DNA from: Schlegelella_A sp038234975
GTDB taxonomy: Bacteria > Pseudomonadota > Gammaproteobacteria > Burkholderiales > Burkholderiaceae_C
NCBI GenBank assembly: GCA_038234975.1
Contig: JBBSUK010000018.1
Coordinates: 1 to 37,088 of the forward strand
Direction of reading: 5' to 3'
DNA: 37,088 nt
Below, piece by piece: positions 1 to 8,391 of this stretch (positions are counted from its first letter, which is position 1; each line of letters starts with the position of its first letter). The notes beneath the pieces are model-generated. The model searched no databases. It had not been told where the DNA came from and saw only the letters and a list, made by a program, of their open reading frames with translations. The position numbers and the translations under genes are program-made.

Positions 1-79
1 CACCTGGTCCTCGCCGGGGGACATGAGCGCAATCGGCCACCCGGCACCCTCGCCCCGCGAACCCCTCGATCCTCGATGA
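1..79 (+). CDS. C-terminal tail of an upstream gene (partial, uncertain)
   Basis: The frame beginning at base 2 is open from the window edge to a TGA at 77-79. That stop overlaps the ATG of the next gene as ATGA, the same arrangement used by several neighbouring gene pairs. Only about 25 residues are visible (ending REPLDPR) and they match no family I recognise. Frame 1 is also open into the following dehydrogenase, so this stretch could instead be a leader. The call rests only on the overlap geometry. Confidence 0.3.
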   Translation, partial: TWSSPGDMSAIGHPAPSPREPLDPR

Positions 80-828
80 CCGAAAAGAAGCCGCTCCACG
101 ACAAGGTGGCCGTCGTCACCGGCGCCGGCGGCACGATGGGCCGCGCCGTGGTGCGCGCGCTCGCCGACGACGGCTGTCTCGTCGCCATGGTCGACATCAC
201 GCCGGCGTCGATGACCCACTTGGCGGACGAGTTGGGCGATACCGTTTCCGCCATCGTCTGCGACATCGCCGACCCCGCGGCGGTGACCGCTGCGCACGCG
301 CACGTCGTGGCCACCCTCGGCGAGGTCGACGTGCTCGTCAACAACGCCGGCATCCTGTCGAACCACAAGATCGAGGCGACGGGTGCCGAAGAGTGGCGCC
401 GCGTGCTCGGCGCCAACCTCGACGGCGCGATGTTCTGGGCGAAGGCGGTGGTGCCGGCCATGAAGGCGCGGCGCTGGGGGCGCATCGTCAACACCAGCTC
501 GCTGGCGGCGAAGACCGGCGGCCTCACGGCCGGCACGGCGTACTCGGTGTCGAAGGGCGCGATGTCTGCGCTCACATTCTCGCTGGCGCGCGAACTGGCG
601 GCGTTCGGCGTAACGGCCAACGCAGTGGCGCCGGCCTATGTGCGCACGCCGATGGTCACCGAGCAGCTCACCGAGGCGCAGCGGCAGGCGCTGATCGCGC
701 AGATCCCGGTCGGCCGCTTCTGCGAGCCCGAGGAGTTCGCGCACGCGGTGCGCTTTCTCGCGTCGCCGTTGTCGGGCTTCATCACCGGCGAGGTGCTCGA
801 CCTCAACGGTGGGCTGCTGATGGACTGA
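76..828 (+). CDS. SDR family NAD(P)-dependent oxidoreductase
   Basis: This is a 250-residue classical short-chain dehydrogenase/reductase, the usual length for FabG-like enzymes. The N-terminal dinucleotide-binding motif reads VTGAGGTMG, followed by an acidic residue after the second strand (MVDIT), which favours NAD(H). NNAG, a catalytic Ser in NTSSLAAKTG and the YSVSK active-site pair are all present. The C-terminus GEVLDLNGGLLMD is typical of the family. Such enzymes oxidise alcohols or reduce ketones; the substrate is not readable here. The ATG at 76 is chosen because it precedes the nucleotide-binding strand by a normal distance and overlaps the previous stop. The next SDR gene starts 7 bases after its stop, so the two are probably co-transcribed. 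Confidence 0.93.
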   Translation: MTEKKPLHDKVAVVTGAGGTMGRAVVRALADDGCLVAMVDITPASMTHLADELGDTVSAIVCDIADPAAVTAAHAHVVATLGEVDVLVNNAGILSNHKIEATGAEEWRRVLGANLDGAMFWAKAVVPAMKARRWGRIVNTSSLAAKTGGLTAGTAYSVSKGAMSALTFSLARELAAFGVTANAVAPAYVRTPMVTEQLTEAQRQALIAQIPVGRFCEPEEFAHAVRFLASPLSGFITGEVLDLNGGLLMD

Positions 829-835
829 TGACGCG

Positions 836-1663
836 ATGAGCGACGCGGTCCCCCCTCGCCCGGACTACGCGCGCCTGCTCGCCGGCCGAACGAGCCTCTC
901 CGGGCGCGCGGCGTTCGTGCCGGGGGGCTACGGCGGCATCGGCGAGGCGATCGCGTGGGGGCTGGCGCTGGCCGGCGCGCGAGTCGCGGTCGCCGGGCGC
1001 AGCGGCGACAAGGCCGAGGCGCTGGCAGCGACGCTTCGAACGGCGGGGCACGACGCGATCGGCGTCGCGATGGACGCGCACTCGACCCTGTCGATCCGCG
1101 CTGGCGTCGATGCCGCCGCGGAGCGGTTCGGCGGCCTCGACATCCTCGTCAACTGCGTCGGCATCCAGCGCGAGGAGCGGCACGCCGAGGTCACCGAGAC
1201 GGCCTTCGACGAGGTCGTGCAGGTGAACCTCAAGGCGGCGATGTTCATGAGCCAGGCGGTGGCGCGGCACCAGATCGCGGCGGCCGCCGCCGCGCGCGAC
1301 GGTGGCCGGCAGGTCCACCTGCTCTCGGTGCGGGCGCAGCTCGGCATGCGCGATCGCGGCTACTCGGCCTACTGCGCCACCAAGGGCGCGCTGGCGATGC
1401 TGATCCGGCAGCACGCGGTCGAGCTGTCGGCGCACGGCATCACCGTCAACGGCGTCGCGCCGACGGTCGTGCGAGGCGAGATGGGCGCGCACTGGCTCGC
1501 CAACCCGACGACGCGCGATGCGATCCTCGCCCGCATCCCGCTCGGCCGCGTCGCCGAGCCGGAAGACGTGGTCGGCGCGACGCTCTTCTTCTGCAGCCCG
1601 GCGGCCTCGTTCGTGACCGGTCAGGTGCTCTACGTCGACGGCGGGCTCACCGCGACGCAGTGA
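836..1663 (+). CDS. SDR family oxidoreductase with atypical cofactor motif
   Basis: This is a 275-residue SDR placed 7 bases after another SDR gene. The glycine-rich loop reads VPGGYGGIG rather than the usual TGxxxGIG, so the conserved Thr is Pro. The structural NNAG motif is NCVG. The catalytic Tyr and Lys are present in YCATK with a Ser upstream (LLSVRAQ), and the C-terminus GQVLYVDGGLTA is standard. The AGR after the second strand suggests NADP(H). It is probably an active SDR with drifted cofactor-loop residues; the substrate is unknown. Its last 17 bases overlap the 3' end of the convergent acetoacetate-CoA ligase gene, so the two transcripts would be antisense at their ends. Confidence 0.92.
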   Translation: MSDAVPPRPDYARLLAGRTSLSGRAAFVPGGYGGIGEAIAWGLALAGARVAVAGRSGDKAEALAATLRTAGHDAIGVAMDAHSTLSIRAGVDAAAERFGGLDILVNCVGIQREERHAEVTETAFDEVVQVNLKAAMFMSQAVARHQIAAAAAARDGGRQVHLLSVRAQLGMRDRGYSAYCATKGALAMLIRQHAVELSAHGITVNGVAPTVVRGEMGAHWLANPTTRDAILARIPLGRVAEPEDVVGATLFFCSPAASFVTGQVLYVDGGLTATQ

Positions 1664-3713
1664 GTCGGCGCTCCGCCAGCGCGCAGAACCATTCGACGCA
1701 CCCTGCGTTGGCCATCGCGTCGAGCTTGAAGACCTGATCGGCAGGCGTGCCGAGCAGGAGCTTCTTCACCGGCAGCTCCATCTTCTTGCCCGACAGCGTG
1801 CGCGGAATCGCAGCCACCTGGAACACGTCGTTCGGCACGTGGCGCGCCGAGAGCGCCGTCCTGATGCTGTCCTTCAGACGCTTCGTCAGCGCAATGTCGA
1901 GCACGACGCCGTCGCGCAGCACGACGAACAGCGGCATCCAGCTTTCGCGGCCGAGGTACTCGAGGTCGACGACGAGGCTGTCGATCACCTCGGGCATCGC
2001 CTCGATGGCGCGATAGAGCTCGCTCGTTCCCATGCGGATGCCGTGGCGGTTGATCGTCGCGTCGCTGCGGCCGTAGATGACGGCGCCGCCGCGCGGCGTG
2101 ATGCGCAGCCAGTCGCCGTGGCGCCAGATGCCGGGGTACATGTCGAAGTAGCTGTCGTGGTAGCGCTGGCCGTGCGGGCCCGGCGGCTCGTCGCCCCAGA
2201 AGTAAAGCGGCATCGACGGCATCGGCTTCGTGCAGACGAGCTCGCCGACCTCGTCGACGAGCGCCCGTCCGCGACCCTCGGCGTCGGGCTCCGACCAGGC
2301 CTCGATCGCCGTGCCGAGGCAGCGGCACTGCATCTCGCCATCGACGACGGGCAACGTGCGCAGGCCGGCGATGAAGCCGCCGGCGACGTCGGTGCCGCCG
2401 GAGACGGAGGTGAGCCAGATGTCGCGGCCGTCGACCTTCGGTGCTTGCGCGTGGATCCCGCGGTACGACTCGATGGAGAGCGGCGACCCGGTCGAGCCGA
2501 CCGCGCGCAGCCGGCTCAGGTCGCCGGCGGCGGCGGGAACGACGCCGGCCTTCTCGCAGCCGGCAAAGAACGCCGCGCCGGCGCCGAAGAAGGTGACGCC
2601 GGTGTCGGCGACGAAACGCCACAGCGTCGACCAATCGAAAACGCGGTCGGCGCCCGCGAGCGCGCTGCGCGGGCCGGCCGGGCTGCCGTCGTAGATGCAG
2701 ATCGTCGCACCGCCGACCAGCGCCGAAGCCTGCGAGTTCCACATGATCCAGCCGGTCGAGCTGTACCAGTGGTAGCGGTCGCCGCGCTCGGCGCTCGGGC
2801 CGACGTCGTTGTGGAGCGCGCCGAACTTCAGCGCCTCGAGCATCACCCCGCCGTGGCCGTGCACGAGCGCCTTCGGCAGCCCGGTGGTGCCGCTCGAGTA
2901 GACGATCCACAGCGGATGGTCGAAAGGGAGCTGGAGGGGCGGGACCGACGCCGTGCGTGACGTGAGTTCGGTGAAGTCGTGGTGGCCCGGAAGACTTTCA
3001 GCGCGGCCGGGCAGGTTGCGAAACGACACGACGTCGCGCACCGTCGGCAGCGACGCGACGAGCTCGTCGACGACCGACCTCCGGTCGTGGACGACGCCGC
3101 CGTAGACGTAGCCATCGCACGCCACGAGCACCTTCGGCTCGATCTGCCGGAAGCGGTCGAGGACGGCGAGCGGGCCCATGTCGGGGGAGCACACCGACCA
3201 GATCGCGCCGATGCTCGCGCAGGCGAGGAAAGCGACGATCGTTTCGGGCACGTTGGGCATGAACGCGCAGACGCGGTCGCCGGGCTCGACGCCCATCGAC
3301 TGCAGCGCAGCGGCGAGCGCCCCGACCTGACGCCGAAGCTCGGGCCACGACAGCTCGCTCGTCTGGCCGGTTGCCTGCATCGCCTCGTTGCGAAAGACGA
3401 TCGCCGGATGACCCGCTGCGTGCGCGCCTTCGACGTGGCGCAACGCCTGCCCCGCGTAGTTCACCTGCGCGCCCTCGAACCAGCGTGCGCCGGGCATCCG
3501 CTCGGCGTCGAGCACGGCGCGGTGCGGCGTCGGCGACTGCAGGTCGAAGTGGTCCCAGATCGACTGCCAGAACACCGAGAGGTCGTCGCACGACCAGCGC
3601 CAGAGCGCGTCGTAGCCGTCGGGCGTGGTCGGGTCGAAGTCGAGGCCGCGCCTGTCGCGCAGGAAGCGCGTGTAGCGCAGGATCAGCGGCTCGGGCGAGA
3701 CAGGCGAGGTCAC
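1647..3713 (-). CDS. acetoacetate-CoA ligase (acetoacetyl-CoA synthetase)
   Basis: This 688-residue protein belongs to the ANL adenylate-forming superfamily. It would activate acetoacetate to acetoacetyl-CoA with ATP, through an acyl-AMP, in the cytosol. The ACS-type N-terminal cap is present (WDHFDLQSPTPHRAVLD). The AMP-binding P-loop is VYSSGTTGLPKALVHGHGG at about residues 271-289. TGWIMWN follows, and GDWLRITPRGGAVIYGRSD precedes the C-terminal swivel domain. The catalytic lysine lies in TLSGKKMELPVKK at about 639-651. Length and GWIMWN favour acetoacetate-CoA ligase over acetyl-CoA synthetase. The start is GTG at 3713, which overlaps the TGA of the upstream binding-protein gene as GTGA. 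The frame stays open further upstream, but that is a shadow of the neighbour. Coupling to the binding-protein genes suggests activation of an imported or derived short keto acid. Confidence 0.92.
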   Translation of the reverse strand: MTSPVSPEPLILRYTRFLRDRRGLDFDPTTPDGYDALWRWSCDDLSVFWQSIWDHFDLQSPTPHRAVLDAERMPGARWFEGAQVNYAGQALRHVEGAHAAGHPAIVFRNEAMQATGQTSELSWPELRRQVGALAAALQSMGVEPGDRVCAFMPNVPETIVAFLACASIGAIWSVCSPDMGPLAVLDRFRQIEPKVLVACDGYVYGGVVHDRRSVVDELVASLPTVRDVVSFRNLPGRAESLPGHHDFTELTSRTASVPPLQLPFDHPLWIVYSSGTTGLPKALVHGHGGVMLEALKFGALHNDVGPSAERGDRYHWYSSTGWIMWNSQASALVGGATICIYDGSPAGPRSALAGADRVFDWSTLWRFVADTGVTFFGAGAAFFAGCEKAGVVPAAAGDLSRLRAVGSTGSPLSIESYRGIHAQAPKVDGRDIWLTSVSGGTDVAGGFIAGLRTLPVVDGEMQCRCLGTAIEAWSEPDAEGRGRALVDEVGELVCTKPMPSMPLYFWGDEPPGPHGQRYHDSYFDMYPGIWRHGDWLRITPRGGAVIYGRSDATINRHGIRMGTSELYRAIEAMPEVIDSLVVDLEYLGRESWMPLFVVLRDGVVLDIALTKRLKDSIRTALSARHVPNDVFQVAAIPRTLSGKKMELPVKKLLLGTPADQVFKLDAMANAGCVEWFCALAERRLTASR

Positions 3714-5560
3714 GTTTTCGCAGCCGCCGCGTCGGCCGTCGCAGCGTCGTCCACATCGACGTACTGCCAGAACTGGTTGCCGTACAACGGCGCCCGAAAT
3801 CCCTGCACGCGCGGCTGCGTCAGCCAGGTGACGATGCGGTGCACGTTGTAGTGCATCGGCGCAAAAGCGGTGATCATCGTCTGCACCTCGCGCAGGAGCG
3901 CCAGCCGCTCGGGCCCGTCGGGCAGCGCCTGCAGCCGCTTGTAGAGCTCGTCGAAGCGCGCGTCCTTGAAACGCGATAGGTTCTGGCCGCCGGCGGCTGG
4001 ACCGTAAAGAACCTGCAGCCCGTCCTGGAAGTCGGGCGACGACGACGTGTAGCCGAGCTGCCAGACCATCAGCTTGCCGGCGCGCGCCGCCTTGAGCTGC
4101 TCGGGCCACTTGGCGGTGACGAACTTCAGCCGGATGCCGACTGCATCCATGTTCTTCTTCCACAACTCGTCGAACTGGCGTGAGATCGCGTCGGGCGTGG
4201 TCGCGTAGTCGATGACGAGCGGGCTGCCGTCGGGCTTCTCGCGCCAGCCATCGCCATTGCGGTCGACGTAGCCGTAGATGTCGAGCAGCGCCTTGGCGCG
4301 CGCCGGGTCGTAGACGCCGTTCTCGCTGCGGTACGCCGGGTCGTAGCCGAAGCCTCCGGGCGAAACGGTCGTCTGCGCCGGGATGGCCTGGCCTCGCCGC
4401 ACCTGCCGGATCTCGGCCTCGACATCGGTCGCCAGGCTGATCGCGCGGCGCAGCGCGACCTTCTCCGGCGCCATGCCGCCAACCGTCGGGTCCTCCATGT
4501 TGAAGTAGTAGAGCGTGCGGTCGGCGTTGGCGAAGCGGTCCATGTGGACGCCCCGCTTGGCCAGCCAGGGCGCAAGCTCGCCACCCGGCACCGCCTGCTG
4601 CGCGAACTCGAGCGGCACCGAGAGCACGTCGATCTGGCCGTTGAGGAACGACAGCCAGCGCGGTTGGCTCTCCTCGATGATCGAGACCTCGATGCGGTCG
4701 ACCATGGGGAGCTTGCGGCCGCGGAAACGCTGCAGCAGCGCCTGGCCGCGCGCGTCGTCGGGCGCAGGATCGCCGTCGTAGCGCACCTCGCGGTAGGTCG
4801 GGTTGCGGTCGAAGGCGATGAACGAGCTGCGCCGCCACGTGCCGAGCATGAACGGCCCCGTGCCGACCGGATGCTCGGCGATCGCGTCGCCATAGAACTC
4901 GACCACTTCGCGGGCGACGGCGCCGATCAGGCTCGAATCGGCGAGCGTGAAATGAAGGCGCGGTCGCGGTGCGGCAAGCTTGAACTGCAGCGTGTAGCGG
5001 TCGATGGCGCGCAGGCCCTCGACTTCGCGGTCGTAGTCGAACTTGCCGCCGGGCCTGGCGGCCTCGTCGCGCAGCGCCGCCATGCCGAGCACGCCTTCCT
5101 CGAGAAAACCGCTGGCGCTCGGGCCCTTGTTCGCCGGGTCGATCAGTCGCTTCCAGGCGTAGACGAAGTCCTGCGCGACGAGTTCGCGCGGCGCGCCCTT
5201 GAAGGCCGGGTCGTCGGCGAAGTAGACGCCTCTGCGGATGCGGATCGTCCAGGTGCGGAAGTCGTCTGCGATCTCGGGCATCGCCTCGGCGATGTGCGGC
5301 ACGACCTTCGACGGCGAGCGGGCGAGGTAGTCGAAGCGGTAGGGCGCCTCGAAGATGTGCGCGGTGCAGGTGCGCGAGTAGAGGTCGCTGATCCTGGCCG
5401 GATCGAAGCCGGTCTCGGCGACGGGAAAGGCGTAGCGAAGGACCTTCGCGGCGCCGGTTCCCGAAGCGCCGCTCGGCGGCGCGGCCTCGGCCGCGTCGAG
5501 CAGGCCCGGCACGCCACCGATCAGCGGCAGCGCCGCCAGCACGTTGCGCCTGCGAATCAC
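3710..5560 (-). CDS. ABC transporter substrate-binding protein (family 5), paralogue 2
   Basis: This 616-residue periplasmic solute-binding protein is of the dipeptide/oligopeptide (SBP_bac_5) type. It starts MIRRRNVLAALPLIGGVPGL, which gives a twin-Arg-like basic n-region and a short hydrophobic signal. The mature part begins VLRYAFPVAETGFDPARISD. Family hallmarks follow, including DFVYAWKRLIDPA, AIDRYTLQFKL, HPVGTGPFMLG and FNMEDPTVGG. A Ca-loop-like segment VDRNGDGWRE lies near residue 430. It is clearly paralogous to the next gene upstream over its full length. The GTG at 5560 overlaps the TGA of that gene as GTGA, and its own TGA overlaps the GTG of the ligase gene. The size and partner set resemble YejA-type proteins; the ligand is unknown. 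Confidence 0.93.
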   Translation of the reverse strand: MIRRRNVLAALPLIGGVPGLLDAAEAAPPSGASGTGAAKVLRYAFPVAETGFDPARISDLYSRTCTAHIFEAPYRFDYLARSPSKVVPHIAEAMPEIADDFRTWTIRIRRGVYFADDPAFKGAPRELVAQDFVYAWKRLIDPANKGPSASGFLEEGVLGMAALRDEAARPGGKFDYDREVEGLRAIDRYTLQFKLAAPRPRLHFTLADSSLIGAVAREVVEFYGDAIAEHPVGTGPFMLGTWRRSSFIAFDRNPTYREVRYDGDPAPDDARGQALLQRFRGRKLPMVDRIEVSIIEESQPRWLSFLNGQIDVLSVPLEFAQQAVPGGELAPWLAKRGVHMDRFANADRTLYYFNMEDPTVGGMAPEKVALRRAISLATDVEAEIRQVRRGQAIPAQTTVSPGGFGYDPAYRSENGVYDPARAKALLDIYGYVDRNGDGWREKPDGSPLVIDYATTPDAISRQFDELWKKNMDAVGIRLKFVTAKWPEQLKAARAGKLMVWQLGYTSSSPDFQDGLQVLYGPAAGGQNLSRFKDARFDELYKRLQALPDGPERLALLREVQTMITAFAPMHYNVHRIVTWLTQPRVQGFRAPLYGNQFWQYVDVDDAATADAAAAKT

Positions 5561-7386
5561 GAGATCGCCTTTCGTTGCGCCGCCGCGTCGATGTCGACCA
5601 TCTGCCACCAGTCGAGCCAGAACGGCGGCCGGCGGTAGCCGACGAGCCACGGCCACGCGAGGTCGGTGAGGATGCGGTGCACGCCGAGCCGGTACGGGGC
5701 GTAGGCGGCGACGAGCTCGGCGCTGCGGTCGAACAGCGCCTGTCGCTCGGGGCCGCTCGGCAGCAGCTTCATCTTGTCGTAGATGCGGTCGAGCTCGGGC
5801 AGCTTGACGCGCGCGATGTTGCCCTTGCCGATCGAGCCGCCGTACACGCGCTCGAGCGCGCCCTGCCCGTCGGGCGACGCCGCAGACGAGCCGACGCGCC
5901 AGATCATGAAGCTGCCGGCGCGCGCCGACTTCAGGTTCTCCGGCCACTGCGCCACCTTGGTGACGGCGCGCAGGCCGAGCGCGTCCATGCCCTTCTTCCA
6001 CAGCTCGTCGAGCTGGCGCGTCGTCTGGTCGGACTGGGTGTTGAGCTGCAGCACGAGCGGGCTGCCGTCGGGGTTCTCGCGCCAGCCGTCGCCGTTGCGG
6101 TCGACGTAGCCGTAGACGTCGAGCAGCGCCTTGGCCCGCGCCGGGTCGTAGACGCCCATCTCGGTCTTCAGGTCCGGGCGGTAGCCTTCGGTGAGCGGCG
6201 TGACGATCGCCTGCGCCCGGATGGCCTGGCCATGGCGGGCGATGCGGATCTCGCGCATCACGTCGTCGCCGAGGACCATCGCACGCCGCAGCGCCACCTT
6301 CTCCGGCGTGTAGCCGCCGATCACCGGACTGTCCATGTTGAAGACGGTCAGCGTCACGTCCGATCCGAGGGTCTGGTAGGCGACGACGCCGCGCTTGGCA
6401 AGGCCCGGCGCGACCTTGCCGCCGGGCACCGCCTGGTCGATGAACTCGTTCGGCAGCCGCTCGATGAAGTCCTGCTCGGCGCCCAGGAACGACAGCCAGC
6501 GCGGCTGCTGCTGCTCGATGATCGAGATCTCGACGCGGTCGACCATCGGCAGCTTGCGACCCTTGAAGCGGGCGAGCAGCGCCTGCCCTTCGACATCGTC
6601 CGGGTTCGGCTCGGCGTCGTAGGTGTCGTCGCGATAGCCCGGGTTGCGGACGAGCACGATCTTCGAGCTGCGCCGCCACTCGCCGAGCATGTAGGGGCCG
6701 GTGCCGACGGGGTGCTCCATCGCCCGATCGGGATAGGCCTCGATGACCTCGCGGGCGACGGCGCCCAGGATGTCGCGCCCGGCCCAGGTGAAGAGGTGGC
6801 GCGGCCTCGATTCGCCCAGCTTCACGCGCAGCGTGTAGCGGTCGATGGCGCGCAGGCCTTCGACTTCCCGGTCGTAGTCGAACGGCTTCTTCGACTTCAG
6901 CGCATCGTCGCGCAGCTCCTGCAGGCCGATGATCCCTTCCTCTTCGAGGTTGGCCTGGCCAGGGCTCTTCAGCGCCGGGTCGTAGATGCGCTTGAAGGCG
7001 TAGACGAAGTCCTCGGCGACGAGCTCGCGGCGCTTGCCCTTGAACGCCGGATCGTCGGCGAAGTAGATGCCTTTCCTGAGGCGAAAGGTGAACGTGCGGA
7101 AGTCGTCCGACACCTCGGGCATGGCCTCGGCCACGAGCGGCTTCAGCTTGAACGGCCGCGCCAGGTGGTCGTACGTGAGCATCGAGTCGAAGATGTGCGC
7201 GGTGACGATGCGCGAATAGATGTCGGAGATCTGCGCCGGATCGAAGCCGGTCTCGGCGATCGGGAAGGCGTAGCGCAGCACCTTCTCGCTGCCGCCCGCC
7301 GCTGCGGGTTGCGCGAGCGCCCACGACGGGGCGAGACCGGCGGCAACGGAGGCGGCGAGGGTCTGGTTGACGCGGCGGCGCTGCAT
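5557..7386 (-). CDS. ABC transporter substrate-binding protein (family 5), paralogue 1
   Basis: This 609-residue SBP_bac_5 periplasmic protein is the first gene of a leftward operon. It has a signal peptide MQRRRVNQTLAASVAAGLAP, with likely cleavage after WALA. The mature N-terminus EKVLRYAFPIAETGFDPAQI matches the paralogue. Conserved segments include AEDFVYAFKRIYDPA, LRAIDRYTLRVKL, HPVGTGPYMLG and YGYVDRNGDGWRE. Such proteins deliver peptides or other organic ligands to the membrane permeases. It lies back to back with the permease genes across a 66-base gap. The ATG at 7386 is chosen because it directly precedes the basic n-region of the signal peptide. Two tandem binding proteins for one transporter suggests two ligand ranges. 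Confidence 0.94.
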   Translation of the reverse strand: MQRRRVNQTLAASVAAGLAPSWALAQPAAAGGSEKVLRYAFPIAETGFDPAQISDIYSRIVTAHIFDSMLTYDHLARPFKLKPLVAEAMPEVSDDFRTFTFRLRKGIYFADDPAFKGKRRELVAEDFVYAFKRIYDPALKSPGQANLEEEGIIGLQELRDDALKSKKPFDYDREVEGLRAIDRYTLRVKLGESRPRHLFTWAGRDILGAVAREVIEAYPDRAMEHPVGTGPYMLGEWRRSSKIVLVRNPGYRDDTYDAEPNPDDVEGQALLARFKGRKLPMVDRVEISIIEQQQPRWLSFLGAEQDFIERLPNEFIDQAVPGGKVAPGLAKRGVVAYQTLGSDVTLTVFNMDSPVIGGYTPEKVALRRAMVLGDDVMREIRIARHGQAIRAQAIVTPLTEGYRPDLKTEMGVYDPARAKALLDVYGYVDRNGDGWRENPDGSPLVLQLNTQSDQTTRQLDELWKKGMDALGLRAVTKVAQWPENLKSARAGSFMIWRVGSSAASPDGQGALERVYGGSIGKGNIARVKLPELDRIYDKMKLLPSGPERQALFDRSAELVAAYAPYRLGVHRILTDLAWPWLVGYRRPPFWLDWWQMVDIDAAAQRKAIS

Positions 7387-7394
7387 GGCTGCGA

Positions 7395-7428
7395 AGTCTA
7401 GGGTGCGGGCCTCGTGCTGAACTAGACT
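7395..7428. promoter_or_regulatory. symmetric inverted repeat in the divergent promoter region
   Basis: Arms AGTCTAG (7395-7401) and CTAGACT (7422-7428) are perfectly complementary and separated by 20 bases. They lie in the 66-base gap between the divergent binding-protein and permease genes. Each arm contains an outward-reading TAGACT that could serve as a -10 box. The leftward transcript would then start almost at the ATG at 7386 (near-leaderless), and the rightward one about 18 bases before 7453. Neither has a good -35 box. It could equally be an operator for a dimeric regulator. Confidence 0.4.
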
Positions 7429-7452
7429 CCGCCGCTTCCGATTCCGTTCCCG

Positions 7453-8391
7453 ATGGCCGCCTACCTCGTTCGCCGCCTGTGGCAGATGGTTCCGACCCTG
7501 CTCGGCGTCGTGGTCCTCGTCTTCCTGCTGTTCAAGTTCTTCGGTGGCGACCCGGCGGAGATCCTCGGCGGCCTGAACGCGACGCCGGAGCAGGTGCAGC
7601 AGATCCGCGACCAGCTCGGCCTGAACCGGCCGTGGTACATCCAGCTCTTCATCTACCTCAAGGGCATCGTCACCCTCGACTGGGGCCGCAGCTTCGCGAC
7701 CAACGAGTCGGTCGGCCACATCTTCCTGACGCGGCTGCCGAACACGCTGACGGTGATGCTGCCGATCCTCATCCTCGACACGCTGCTCGCGCTGCCGATC
7801 GCGATGTGGGTCGCCTACCGGCGCGGGTCGCTGTCGGACCGGGCGATCATGATCATCAGCACCATCGCGCTGTCGATCTCGTTTCTCGTCTACATCATCG
7901 TCGGCCAGTACGTGTTCGGCTTCCAGCTCGGCTGGTTCCCGGTGCAGGGCTGGAGCGACAGCGTCTGGAAGAACCTCGTCACCTACGTGCCGCTGCCGGT
8001 GATGCTGGCGCTGTTCGTCGGCATCGCGCCGCAGACGCGCCTGTACCGCACCTTCTTCCTCGACGAGCTCGGCCACGACTACGTGCGCACCGCACGCGCC
8101 AAGGGCATGAGCGAGGGCACGGTGCTGTTCCGGCACGTGCTGCGCAACGCGATGATCCCGATCCTCACCAACATCGGCCTGGCGCTGCCGGGCATCTTCG
8201 TCGGCTCGTTCCTGATCGAGGTGTTCTTCTCGATCCCCGGTCTCGGCCGCGAGGTGATCCTCGCCGTCAACCGCAGCGACTACCCGGTGATCCAGGCGCT
8301 GACGGTGTACCTGGCGATGATCACCATGGTCATCAACCTCGCGGTCGACATCCTCTACAAGGTCGTCGACCCGCGGGTGGTGCTCAAGTGA
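7453..8391 (+). CDS. ABC transporter permease, DppB/YejB type
   Basis: This 312-residue inner-membrane permease is of the peptide/nickel importer family. TM1 is VPTLLGVVVLVFLLFKFF, followed by the family segment QLGLNRPWYIQ and GIVTLDWGRSF. The cytoplasmic EAA-type loop that contacts the ATPase reads YVRTARAKGMSEGTVLFRHV. Further TM segments follow (LALPGIFVGSFLIEVFF), and the end VDILYKVVDPRVVLK is the usual DppB tail. It forms the channel with the next permease, and the TGA at 8389 overlaps that gene's GTG. The ATG at 7453 gives a normal N-terminus (MAAYLVRRLWQMVPTLLG). Confidence 0.95.
   Translation: MAAYLVRRLWQMVPTLLGVVVLVFLLFKFFGGDPAEILGGLNATPEQVQQIRDQLGLNRPWYIQLFIYLKGIVTLDWGRSFATNESVGHIFLTRLPNTLTVMLPILILDTLLALPIAMWVAYRRGSLSDRAIMIISTIALSISFLVYIIVGQYVFGFQLGWFPVQGWSDSVWKNLVTYVPLPVMLALFVGIAPQTRLYRTFFLDELGHDYVRTARAKGMSEGTVLFRHVLRNAMIPILTNIGLALPGIFVGSFLIEVFFSIPGLGREVILAVNRSDYPVIQALTVYLAMITMVINLAVDILYKVVDPRVVLK

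Noticed and set aside
1647..4838. A single 1063-residue frame joining the ligase to upstream sequence
   Set aside because: Upstream of the GTG at 3713 the frame is an Arg/Ala-rich shadow of the binding-protein gene, which is real in another frame. It is not a fusion.
3710..7324. A 1204-residue frame spanning both binding proteins
   Set aside because: Only the part from 5560 downward reads as a binding protein; the first paralogue lies in a different frame from 7386 to 5557.
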